Assembly (NCBI RefSeq): GCF_900168295.1
Contig: NZ_FVZL01000004.1
Span: 186,001 to 250,000 of the forward strand
DNA length: 64,000 bases
Direction of reading: 5' to 3'
DNA from: Arthrobacter sp. P2b
Lineage (GTDB): Bacteria > Actinomycetota > Actinomycetes > Actinomycetales > Micrococcaceae
The notes beneath the pieces were generated by a model that searched no databases, had not been told where the DNA came from, and saw only the letters and a program-made list of their open reading frames with translations. Position 1 is the first letter of the stretch. Each line of letters opens with the position of its first letter. Position numbers and translations under genes: made by a program. Positions 55,791-63,487 of this stretch are shown here, piece by piece.

Positions 55791-57329
55791 ATGTTTGCGG
55801 ATGACGATCCCCGCCTCTCCCACCTGCTGGAAGGCATTGTGCGGCTGGCATCGGGAGACCTCAGTTCCCGGATCGAGGTCTCTGATGCCCGCGACGAGCT
55901 GGATGCCATCATCATGGGCACCAACCTGCTGGCCGAAGACCTGCAGATTATCTACGAAGAGCTTGAGCAGCGCGTCCAGGTGCGGACCCAGCTCCTGCAC
56001 GAGGCCCACCTCGAAATGCAGAAGATGGCCATGCAGGACCCGCTCACCGGCCTTGCCAACCGCTCGGCCCTGATCGAGGCTTTGCGGACAGCGCTCGACG
56101 CCGGCAGCGCAACGGGCGAGGGCCCCGCCATCCTGCTGATGGATTTGGATGCCTTCAAATCCATCAACGACAGCATGGGCCACACGGCCGGCGACCAGGT
56201 CCTCATCACTGTGGGGGAACGGATCCGCAGCGCGGTACGCTCCACCACCGACGTCGTCGCCCGCCTGGGCGGGGACGAATTCGCCATCGTTATGCCGGAG
56301 GCGTCACCGGACCAGGCAGTCATCGTGGGACACCGCATCCTGGCGGCCCTCAAGCGGCCCATCGAGATCCCGGGCCGCAGCGTGCGCTGCGGCGCCAGCA
56401 TGGGGCTGAGCGTTGGCAGCGCCGGCCAGGCCCCGGAGGACATGCTGATGGAGGCCGACGTTGCCATGTACGCCTCCAAGGCGGAAGGGCAGAACCGGCT
56501 GCACCGTTTCGAGCCGGCGCTCCTGCTGATGCGCAGGCTCCGCAGCCAGCTGGTGGACGACCTGCGCGCCGCGATCAAAACCGACGGCCTGATGCTCCAC
56601 TACCAGCCCGTGGTGGAGCTCGCCACCGGCAGGATCGAAGGCGTGGAGGCGCTGGTCCGGTGGAACCACCCCACCCGCGGGTTCATCATGCCCGATGAGT
56701 TCATTCCCCTTGCCGAGGAAGCCGGGCTGATCTCCGAACTGGGGCTCTGGGTGCTCCGGGCGGCAGTGCACCAGCTCCGCGACTGGATCGACGACTCCCT
56801 GGTGGACAGCCGGTTCTCCGTGCGCATCAACATCTCCGCGACGGACCTGCAGAGCCTGCAGTTCATCGAAGACGTCCGGAACGTCCTGAAGGAAACCGGC
56901 GTACGGCCGGAGCAGGTGGTCCTGGAACTGACGGAAGTGGCCATCGTCAAAGGCAACGAGCTGGACCGCTATTCGCTGGGAGGCCTCCGCGGCCTGGGGG
57001 TGGGCATCGAAATCGATGACTTCGGGACCGGGTACTCCTCCATCAGTTACCTCCGCCGGCTTCCCGTGGACCGGGTCAAGGTGGACCGATCGCTGATCAG
57101 CGGGCTGGGCACCGACCCGGGGCAGCCTGAGCTGGTGGCCGCCGTCCTGCAACTGGTCCGGGCATGCGGGCTGGAGGCCGTGTGGGAGGGCGTGGAAACA
57201 GCGGAGCAGGCAGAGATTTTGCGCGGGCTCGGCTGCCTCAGCGCCCAGGGGTACTACTTCAGCAGGCCGGTCCCGCCTGAACAGATCCCCTTGCTGCTGG
57301 CAGACCGGGCGGAAAGCGCTAACCCTTAG
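55791..57329 (+). CDS. GGDEF-EAL bifunctional c-di-GMP protein
   Basis: A 512-residue protein. A HAMP-like helical start (10-80) is followed by a diguanylate cyclase domain with intact RLGGDEF (158-164) and an EAL domain beginning at about 250. In the EAL domain GVEALVRW (Glu286), LELTE, IDDFGTGYSS, KVDRS, WEGVET and AQGYYFSRP are all present, so phosphodiesterase activity is likely. There is no membrane segment, so its input may come from the preceding histidine kinase (17-bp gap, GGGAGGAGG ribosome-binding site). The net direction of c-di-GMP change cannot be told. Confidence 0.92.
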   Translation: MFADDDPRLSHLLEGIVRLASGDLSSRIEVSDARDELDAIIMGTNLLAEDLQIIYEELEQRVQVRTQLLHEAHLEMQKMAMQDPLTGLANRSALIEALRTALDAGSATGEGPAILLMDLDAFKSINDSMGHTAGDQVLITVGERIRSAVRSTTDVVARLGGDEFAIVMPEASPDQAVIVGHRILAALKRPIEIPGRSVRCGASMGLSVGSAGQAPEDMLMEADVAMYASKAEGQNRLHRFEPALLLMRRLRSQLVDDLRAAIKTDGLMLHYQPVVELATGRIEGVEALVRWNHPTRGFIMPDEFIPLAEEAGLISELGLWVLRAAVHQLRDWIDDSLVDSRFSVRINISATDLQSLQFIEDVRNVLKETGVRPEQVVLELTEVAIVKGNELDRYSLGGLRGLGVGIEIDDFGTGYSSISYLRRLPVDRVKVDRSLISGLGTDPGQPELVAAVLQLVRACGLEAVWEGVETAEQAEILRGLGCLSAQGYYFSRPVPPEQIPLLLADRAESANP

Positions 57330-57502
57330 GGGCGAAAAGTACTGCGCTTTTGTTCACGCCGATATACGATCATCGTGCGGTGTCTGGTTTTCGTCGCCGC
57401 GAAAACAGGGAATAACAGAAACACCTGACCTTAAAAGGCGTTTAGAAATTGAACATTAATGGGCCACTGGGTCATTACTTCGTCAACTGGGGGGCGTAGC
57501 TA

Positions 57503-58567
57503 ATGTCGGTTCGTGTACAGGCATGGGGAATTATTGCCGCGGTGTTGGCGGATACCGATCCGTCCGGAGCCGCCGTCCGTCAGCGCCTTAGCAACAGCCT
57601 CGACGAGAACCCGGGCGTGCCGGAACGGGCGCTGCTGGAATACCTGCTGGAAACGCGGCGCAGCGAAGCCAATACGGTGGAAACCCTGGAAAGCGCCCGG
57701 GAGATGCGCCTGACGCCCCGGGCCATTCCGCCAAAGCTTGCCGAACACATCGACGCCATCCGCAGCATGTCGCGCATCAGCGCCCTGCTCGAAAGCCAGA
57801 TGCTGATGACGGCTTTCCAGCCCATTTACGGGCTGGCGGGGAAAAACGTGGTGGGCGTGGAAGCACTCTCACGCTTTGTCAGTGACGACGGCGCTGCCGC
57901 GGAACTGTGGTTCGCAGAGGCAAGGGCAGTCGGCCTGGGCGCCAACCTCGAATTCTCGGCACTGGGATCCGCCGCAGCGGCCGCCAAGGACCTTCCGCCG
58001 CATCTTTTTGTGTCCCTGAACATTTCGCCCACGTCATGCCTCGATCCGCGGCTGCCCGAGTTGTTCGAGCACATCGACCTTCCCGTCAGCCGCGTGGTGC
58101 TCGAATTAACCGAAACCATCGCGGATGAGCAGTACGCGCAGTTTATTGCCGCGGTCACTCCCCTGCGCGACAAGGGCCTGCGGATTGCGGTTGACGACAC
58201 CCATTCGGGTGCCGGCGCCCTGAGCCGCATGGTGCACCTGCGGCCCGATTTCCTCAAAGTGGGCCGTGACGTGATCGGCGAGGTGGACAGCGACGGCATC
58301 CAGCGTGCCCTGGCTGCCTGCCTGGTGGACTTCACGCGGCAGATCGGCACCACCCTGGTTGCGGAAGGCATCGAAACGGTCGGCGAACTGAAGGTCCTCA
58401 CCGAACTCGGGATTGACGCCGGCCAGGGCTACCTCCTGGGCCGGCCCTCGGTCCGGCCGCAGGACTGGGCGTCCTGGAACACCCGCCTTGACGTGGACGG
58501 CCTCAACCGGCAGCTGGTCGGCACCGAGCAGTCCGGCCGGGATTCACAGCCCACCGATTCCCCCTAG
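57503..58567 (+). CDS. EAL-domain phosphodiesterase
   Basis: A 354-residue protein with an N-terminal helical region (1-95) and an EAL domain. Key residues are Glu120 in VGVEALSRF, Asn in LNIS, LELTE, AEGIET and GQGYLLGRP. The DDFGTG loop has become VDDTHSGAG, keeping both Asp residues. KVGRD stands in place of the usual K-x-D. Catalysis is therefore plausible but not certain. It follows the GGDEF-EAL gene after a 173-bp gap that may hold its own promoter. There is no Met start conflict: ATG at 57503 follows GGGGGCG. Confidence 0.88.
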   Translation: MSVRVQAWGIIAAVLADTDPSGAAVRQRLSNSLDENPGVPERALLEYLLETRRSEANTVETLESAREMRLTPRAIPPKLAEHIDAIRSMSRISALLESQMLMTAFQPIYGLAGKNVVGVEALSRFVSDDGAAAELWFAEARAVGLGANLEFSALGSAAAAAKDLPPHLFVSLNISPTSCLDPRLPELFEHIDLPVSRVVLELTETIADEQYAQFIAAVTPLRDKGLRIAVDDTHSGAGALSRMVHLRPDFLKVGRDVIGEVDSDGIQRALAACLVDFTRQIGTTLVAEGIETVGELKVLTELGIDAGQGYLLGRPSVRPQDWASWNTRLDVDGLNRQLVGTEQSGRDSQPTDSP

Positions 58568-58595
58568 CGCGGACCGGCGCCAGCGGGACGTTTAC

Positions 58596-58645
58596 AACCA
58601 ACGGCTGAGGGGCGGGCACTTGTGCCCGCCCCTCAGCCGTTGGTT
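58596..58645. terminator. perfect 24-bp hairpin between convergent genes
   Basis: Perfect 24-bp arms (AACCAACGGCTGAGGGGCGG and four more bases) with a two-base loop, between the EAL gene (+) and the small gene at 58660 (-). Flanking T residues on both sides fit a bidirectional terminator. Confidence 0.88.
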
Positions 58646-58659
58646 TGTGTTCGCGCGCC

Positions 58660-58896
58660 TTACTCGTCGTGGCCCTGGTCCCCGCTCATCTGGTCCTCGG
58701 CCGGCGGCGTCTCCCCGGGAGGCACTCCCCCGCCGGGCTCCAGGCCCGTGATGTTGCCTTCGGCGGGATCGGGGTTCGGGGTGCGGGCCGAATTCTCGCC
58801 TCCGCCGGTACCGGTGCCCGCGTGGCCTGCGGTCCGTTCCTTGCCCGGCTGATCAGGGTTCGCGGGATCATTTTCCGGATGGTAGCTGCTCATCAT
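58660..58896 (-). CDS. small disordered hydrophilic protein
   Basis: A 78-residue protein rich in Pro, Gly, Glu, Asp and Asn, without hydrophobic segments. It starts MMSSYHPENDPANPDQPG; either of the two adjacent ATGs (58896, 58893) is possible behind AAAGGA. It shares a promoter region with the divergent hydrophilic-protein gene at 59029, in which the palindrome at 58948-58963 lies. Probably a stress-associated disordered protein; no function known. Confidence 0.6.
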   Translation of the reverse strand: MMSSYHPENDPANPDQPGKERTAGHAGTGTGGGENSARTPNPDPAEGNITGLEPGGGVPPGETPPAEDQMSGDQGHDE

Positions 58897-58947
58897 GCGT
58901 GTCCTTTCCTGCCCGGCCGCGGTTCTTTGCCCCAGCTCTGGACTAAT

Positions 58948-58963
58948 TGTAAGCATGCTGATA
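58948..58963. promoter_or_regulatory. AGTAAG-N4-CTTACT-like palindrome
   Basis: TGTAAG-CATG-CTGATA lies between two divergent small-protein genes, 52 and 66 bp from their starts. TAAGCATGCT and the following CTGGAAGGG are shared with the copy at 10291. Confidence 0.5.
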
Positions 58964-59028
58964 ATTCTGGAAGGGAAGAGCAGGGCGGCCGCTGGGGCGC
59001 CCGGCACACGATGTCAGGAGGAGCAGTC

Positions 59029-59487
59029 ATGGGAATCGGCGACAGCATCGGCAAGGCAGCAGAGAACGCCATGGAGGATCTGGCGGGAACATCCAAGCCC
59101 ACGGAAAAGCTGAATGTTCCCGACCCCACGGACCCCAATGACGACATGGAGGTCCACTCCTCCATCAGCGAAGGCTCCAACGCCATGGAGGCCGAAAAAC
59201 AGAAGGCCCCGGGGCTCAAGACCGGCGCCGCACCCGGGCCGGTTTCCGAAAGTCCCTTCGGCGGGGATATAGACGAAACCAACAATGACAGGGCGGAAGC
59301 AGGGCGTGGAACGGGCGACGACGGCCTGGCAGGAGATGCGTCTGCGCCTACTGGCGGGGCCGGGGCGGCAGGCAGCGGAGGTCCCAGCGGCGTAAAGGGC
59401 GGACTGCCGGACAGCAACCCGGACGAGTTGCGGGCCGACCCGACCGAAGGCGACCAGGACCCGTCCACCAGCACCGGCCGGGGTTAG
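59029..59487 (+). CDS. hydrophilic, probably disordered protein
   Basis: A 152-residue acidic protein rich in Gly, Asp, Glu, Pro and Ser. A short amphipathic N-terminal helix (MGIGDSIGKAAENAMEDLAG) is the only ordered-looking part, and resembles the start of CsbD/YtfJ-like stress proteins only loosely. The ATG at 59029 follows AGGAGGAG. The frame is open far upstream but this is codon-bias noise. It shares the palindromic promoter region with the gene at 58660-58896. Unknown function. Confidence 0.65.
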   Translation: MGIGDSIGKAAENAMEDLAGTSKPTEKLNVPDPTDPNDDMEVHSSISEGSNAMEAEKQKAPGLKTGAAPGPVSESPFGGDIDETNNDRAEAGRGTGDDGLAGDASAPTGGAGAAGSGGPSGVKGGLPDSNPDELRADPTEGDQDPSTSTGRG

Positions 59488-59507
59488 AACCAGGCACGCA
59501 CGGCGGA

Positions 59508-60320
59508 TCAGGCGGCTGGCCCCGGCGGCCACCCGCCTTTTTCCGTGAGGACCTCCTTGAGCAGATCGGCGCGGTCGGTGACGATCCCGTCGACGCCCAT
59601 CTGCAGGAGGCGGCGCATCTCGGTGGGGTTGTTGATGGTCCAGACGTGGACCACCAGCCCCAGGGCATGCGCGCGCCGGACGGAGCCCGGCGTCACCACC
59701 CTGATGATCCCCCGGCGTACCGGAACCTGCAGCGCCTGCACGTCGCGCAGGATCCGGCGCATCAGCCAGCGGAACACCCGGCCGGGAAGCACCGGGCCCA
59801 GCAGGGTGAAGAGGCCGCTGGACACAACGCCGGCGGAGGCGGCCACCGGACGGCTGAGCAGCTTCAGCACCGCCCGCCGTCGCCGGTCCGAGAAGCTTGT
59901 CACCAGCACCCGGTCATGCACGTGGTGGCGTTCGATGGCGGCCGCGGTACTCTGCACCGAGTTCCAGTCCTTGACGTCCAGGTTGAGCCGGACACCGGGC
60001 AGCCCGGCCACCAGCCCGTCGAAAGTAGGGATGGGCTCGCGGCCGCCGATCCGGAACTTCGCAATCTCAGCGGCGGGAAGATCCGAAACCTTGCCCCTGC
60101 CGTCGGTGACCCGGTCCAGCGTGTCGTCATGGAAGAGGAGCAGCACGCCGTCGGAGGTGGTGTGCACGTCAGTTTCCACGTACCGGTAGCCAAGGCTTGC
60201 GGCGGCACGGAAGGCGGGCATGGAATTCTCCAGGCCGTCCATGGAAAACCCGCGGTGTGCCATCGCAATGGGCAGCTGGTTCCCGGCGGCGTCCGGGTTG
60301 GCGAAGAACGGCAGGCTCAC
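59508..60320 (-). CDS. glycerophosphodiester phosphodiesterase
   Basis: Hydrolyses glycerophosphodiesters to glycerol 3-phosphate and an alcohol. The GDPD signature is complete: His22-Arg23 in MAHRGFS, Glu-Asn in LENSMPAF, ETDVHTTSDGVLLLFHDDTLDR with metal ligands Glu49 and Asp51 and catalytic His64, and VTDRADLL at the end of the barrel. There is no signal peptide, so it is intracellular. I choose the GTG at 60320; the open frame upstream adds 15 unrelated residues. No clear ribosome-binding site precedes it. Length 270. Confidence 0.9.
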   Translation of the reverse strand: MSLPFFANPDAAGNQLPIAMAHRGFSMDGLENSMPAFRAAASLGYRYVETDVHTTSDGVLLLFHDDTLDRVTDGRGKVSDLPAAEIAKFRIGGREPIPTFDGLVAGLPGVRLNLDVKDWNSVQSTAAAIERHHVHDRVLVTSFSDRRRRAVLKLLSRPVAASAGVVSSGLFTLLGPVLPGRVFRWLMRRILRDVQALQVPVRRGIIRVVTPGSVRRAHALGLVVHVWTINNPTEMRRLLQMGVDGIVTDRADLLKEVLTEKGGWPPGPAA

Positions 60321-60389
60321 AGTGCGAGCGTACCCGAGTGCCCTGCCGGCAGCAGCTTGCCCCAAGCGCGGCGGCGGCGCCTGTTCCCG

Positions 60390-60638
60390 CTAGTCCTCGT
60401 GGGGAAGGATTTCGATGCCGTCGCCGCAGTGCAGCAGCGTGCGCCCGCGGCCGCCGTCGAGATTGATCCACACCACCGTGTTGTCAGGGGTGATGGCGTC
60501 CACCAGGCCGCCGGTCTCGAAGCCCGGCGAGAGCAGGACGCGGACGCGGTCACCCTGCCGGAGCTTTTTCCAGTGCGGAGCGGGCGTTGCCCTGCGCAGC
60601 GGTGCTTCGGCGGTTTCGTGCTTGACGTTCTTTGCCAT
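60390..60638 (-). CDS. small hypothetical protein with beta-barrel character
   Basis: An 82-residue basic protein with AAGGGG five bases before its ATG. The central part RQGDRVRVLLSPGFETGGLVDAITPDNTVVWINLDGGRGRTLLHCGDGIEIL alternates strands and Gly turns, like a small SH3/KOW or Tudor-type barrel; such proteins may bind nucleic acid. That is inference only. It lies alone between the GDPD and HAD genes on the same strand, without close coupling. Confidence 0.65.
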   Translation of the reverse strand: MAKNVKHETAEAPLRRATPAPHWKKLRQGDRVRVLLSPGFETGGLVDAITPDNTVVWINLDGGRGRTLLHCGDGIEILPHED

Positions 60639-60743
60639 CTTTACCCCTTAGTCCAGCAGGAGAGGAGTCTGCTCTCCGGGCTCCACGCTACGGAGCAAAG
60701 ATGAACGCGAGGTGAGCGGCAGCTGAGAATACGACGGCGGGAA

Positions 60744-61562
60744 TCAGGCCTGGCGTGCGCCGAGCGAAGCGAGCCGTGCCTCCAGGACCTGGGCCACGCC
60801 GTCGTCGTCAAAATGCGGCGCGCGCTGGCCGGCGGCCTCGATGGCCTCCGGGTGTCCGCTGGCCATGGCATAGCCGTGGCCGGCCCAGCGGAGCATCTCG
60901 ATGTCGTTCGGCATGTCGCCGAACGCCACCACCTCGGAGGCGTCGATGCCCAGCGCCCGGGCGTACTCGGCCAGCGTGACCGCCTTGTTGACGCCTGGCA
61001 AGGACAGTTCGAGCATCGGGACGCCCGGGGAGGAGTGGGTGGCGGCGGCAAGATGCGCGACGGCGGGGCGCACCTCCGCGAGGAAATCGTCCGGCGTGCC
61101 TTCGCGCACGATGGCGAGGAACTTCACTACGGAATCATCGGCAGCAAGCGTGTCGGCGAGCGGCGCGGGGGTGAACTCGGACAGCAGCTCACTGGATTCG
61201 TTCTCGATGAAGCCGGGCTCGAGGTGGAAGCCCGTGAGCGTTTCCGCCGCGAACAGGGCGGCAGGGCGCAGCTGCTTGATGATGCGGCGCAGTTCCAGGA
61301 CGGCGTCGAGGGCGAGGGTGCGGGCGGAGACCAGCCGGTCGGCTTCGAGGTCCCAGACCACGGCGCCGTTGGAGCAGATCACGCGACCGGTGTGCCCGAG
61401 CTGGTCCTGCAGCGGGTGCAGCCAGCGCGGCGGGCGGCCGGTCACAAAAACGAGTTCGACGCCGGCGTCCCGGCAGGCGTGGAAGGCGCGGACGGTGCGG
61501 TCACTGATTTTTCCGTCGTGTCCGAGGATCGTTCCGTCAATGTCGCTCGCTACCAACCGCAT
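60744..61562 (-). CDS. Cof-type HAD-superfamily phosphatase
   Basis: A 272-residue HAD phosphatase. The nucleophile motif is ASDIDGTIL (Asp7, Asp9), motif II is FVTGRPP, and the metal loop is FGDMPNDIEML. A type IIB cap domain lies between about 85 and 190. Likely substrates are sugar phosphates or pyridoxal phosphate. It belongs to the same family as the gene at 425-1285, but the two are not close copies. It is divergent from the umuDC operon. Confidence 0.9.
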   Translation of the reverse strand: MRLVASDIDGTILGHDGKISDRTVRAFHACRDAGVELVFVTGRPPRWLHPLQDQLGHTGRVICSNGAVVWDLEADRLVSARTLALDAVLELRRIIKQLRPAALFAAETLTGFHLEPGFIENESSELLSEFTPAPLADTLAADDSVVKFLAIVREGTPDDFLAEVRPAVAHLAAATHSSPGVPMLELSLPGVNKAVTLAEYARALGIDASEVVAFGDMPNDIEMLRWAGHGYAMASGHPEAIEAAGQRAPHFDDDGVAQVLEARLASLGARQA

Positions 61563-61649
61563 CCTGCCAGTCTACGTGGGATGCGGGGAGGGGTTCCCTT
61601 TCGCCGGGAGGGGGGTCGATTGTCGGCGGCCGGCGCTACACTGAATGAA

Positions 61650-61665
61650 TCGAACATATTTTCGA
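61650..61665. promoter_or_regulatory. LexA box (SOS operator)
   Basis: TCGAACATATTTTCGA matches the actinobacterial/Gram-positive SOS consensus TCGAAC-N4-GTTCGA in 15 of 16 positions that matter. It lies 14 bp upstream of the umuD start, so it should repress umuDC until LexA is cleaved after DNA damage. Confidence 0.85.
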
Positions 61666-61678
61666 ATAAGGGTGTGTT

Positions 61679-62110
61679 GTGGGCGTTATTGTCGGTCCCC
61701 GCGTGATAGATGCGGGCGTCTCGTTGTTCTCGGTGCTGATCTCTCCGGTCGCAGTGGCGGCGGGCTTTCCGTCGCCCGCGCAGGACTACTTCGACGGCCG
61801 GATCGACCTGAACGCGCACCTGATCAAGGACATCACCAGCACGTTCGTGGTGCGGGTGACCGGGGACTCCATGGAAGGCGCCGGGATCAGCCACGGAGAC
61901 GAGCTGATCGTCAACCGGGCCCTTGAGCCCAGGGACGGTTCCGTGGTGATTGCGGTGCTGGACGGCGAGTTGACCGTCAAGCGCCTGCGCATCACCCCAA
62001 CCGGCGTGGTGCTCCAGGCGGAGAATCCGAAGTACCCGGACATCAAGGTCCCTGCCCTGTCCGAGCTCACCATCTGGGGCGTGGCCACGAGGTGCCTCCA
62101 TCATGTGTGA
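61679..62110 (+). CDS. umuD: UmuD-like S24 peptidase, polymerase accessory protein
   Basis: A 143-residue self-cleaving protein. The cleavage site is probably Ala28-Gly29 in VAAGFPSPAQDY, the counterpart of the Cys-Gly site in E. coli UmuD. The Ser/Lys dyad is Ser64 in GDSMEGAGI and Lys101 in LTVKRL. RecA-stimulated cleavage would give UmuD', which activates the UmuC polymerase encoded next. It starts with GTG, with AAGGGTG upstream, just behind a LexA box. The gap to umuC is 38 bp. Confidence 0.93.
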   Translation: MGVIVGPRVIDAGVSLFSVLISPVAVAAGFPSPAQDYFDGRIDLNAHLIKDITSTFVVRVTGDSMEGAGISHGDELIVNRALEPRDGSVVIAVLDGELTVKRLRITPTGVVLQAENPKYPDIKVPALSELTIWGVATRCLHHV

Positions 62111-62148
62111 AGGGTATGTGCCCGGGTTCGGCATGCCGGAGCAGGGCC

Positions 62149-63447
62149 ATGACTAAGCCCGTCCTGATGCGCCGGATGCCGCAGATCGCCCATGTCGACG
62201 TGAACTGCTTCTACGCCTCGGCCGAGCGGGCGTTCGATCCCTCCCTGGAGGGCCGGCCGCTGGTGGTGCTGTCCAACAACGACGGATGCGCGGTGACGCG
62301 GTCCCCCGAGGCGAAGGCGCTCGGCATCGCGACCGGTGAGCCCTGGTTCAAGCTCGCGCCGCGGGCCAAGGAGTGGGGCCTGGTGGCCAAATCGAGCAAT
62401 TACGAACTCTACGGGGACATCAGCGCCCGGGTCATGGAGCTGCTCGGCAGGCACTCCGCGTGGATGGAGGTCTACAGCATTGACGAGGCCTTCCTGGGCG
62501 TCAAAGGCGACCCGGAGCAGCTGCTGGCCCTTGGCCGGAACATCAAGGACGCCGTCCGCCGCCACGTCGGCGTACCCGTCTGTGTGGGGATTGCCCCCAC
62601 CAAGACGCTGGCCAAGCTGTGCAACAAGTGGGCCAAGAACAACGCGGCGTTCGGCGGGGTATGCCACTGGGACAGTGTCCCCTGGCCGCAGCGGGAGTCC
62701 CTGATGGGGCGGCTGTCCGTGGACGAGATCTGGGGCATCGCCGGCAGGCTCACCCGGCGCCTGAACGTGATGGGCATCTTCACGGTCCTGGACCTGGTCC
62801 GCGCCGATCCCGTGGTGATCCGGGACAAGTTCTCCGTGGTCCTGATGCGCACCGTCCTGGAGCTGCGGGGCACTCCCTGCATTCCCATGGAGGAAGAGCG
62901 CATCGGCCGGGACCAGCTGATCTTCTCCCGCTCCTTCGCCAAGCCGGTCACCACCGCAGCGGGACTGCGGCAGGTGCTGGGCATCTACGGCCAGCAGGCC
63001 AGTGCCAGGCTCTCGAAACACGGGCTGCAGGCAAAGGTCCTCACAGCGTTCGCCGCCACATCTCCTTTCCGCCAGCAGGAGCAGGCCTATCCGTCCGTCT
63101 GCGTTTCCCTCCCGATGCCGACGGCGGATCCGCTCCTGCTGACCCGGGCCGCGCATGCGCTGCTGCCCAGCATCCGCGACGGCCTGCAGTACGCCAAAGC
63201 GGGGATCATGCTCACCGACCTGCGGCCCACCGGCAACCAGTCGCCGCTGGAACCGTTTGAGAACCGGCATGAAGAACGGGCCATCGGCCCGCTCCTCGAA
63301 GACGTGAGCCGGCGCTTTGGCCGCGGCTCCATCGGGCTGGGGCAGGCCGGCATCAAGACCGGGTTGGACTGGACCATGAAGCGCGACATGCAGTCACCGC
63401 GGTACACCACCCACTGGGACGAGCTCCCCCTGGTCAAAGCCGCCTGA
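62149..63447 (+). CDS. umuC: Y-family translesion DNA polymerase UmuC
   Basis: A 432-residue error-prone polymerase. Catalytic acids are Asp17 (HVDVNCFYAS) and Asp112-Glu113 (YSIDEAFLGV). Other hallmarks are VVLSNNDGCAVTRSPEAK and GIAPTKTLAKLCNKWAK. The C-terminal block GQAGIKTGLDWTMKRDMQSPRYTT is typical of UmuC. It works with UmuD' in SOS mutagenesis. The ATG at 62149 follows GGAG; the frame is open 19 codons earlier over the end of umuD, but lacks homology. The operon ends here. Confidence 0.94.
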   Translation: MTKPVLMRRMPQIAHVDVNCFYASAERAFDPSLEGRPLVVLSNNDGCAVTRSPEAKALGIATGEPWFKLAPRAKEWGLVAKSSNYELYGDISARVMELLGRHSAWMEVYSIDEAFLGVKGDPEQLLALGRNIKDAVRRHVGVPVCVGIAPTKTLAKLCNKWAKNNAAFGGVCHWDSVPWPQRESLMGRLSVDEIWGIAGRLTRRLNVMGIFTVLDLVRADPVVIRDKFSVVLMRTVLELRGTPCIPMEEERIGRDQLIFSRSFAKPVTTAAGLRQVLGIYGQQASARLSKHGLQAKVLTAFAATSPFRQQEQAYPSVCVSLPMPTADPLLLTRAAHALLPSIRDGLQYAKAGIMLTDLRPTGNQSPLEPFENRHEERAIGPLLEDVSRRFGRGSIGLGQAGIKTGLDWTMKRDMQSPRYTTHWDELPLVKAA

Positions 63448-63487
63448 TCCGCGGTGCCGCAGCAGTGGAGGAACTACAGTGGCTCCT

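Noticed and set aside
57330..57502. Possible c-di-GMP riboswitch before the EAL gene
   Set aside because: The gap was checked by eye for the GEMM core and a tetraloop/receptor, and neither was found. A covariance search would settle it.
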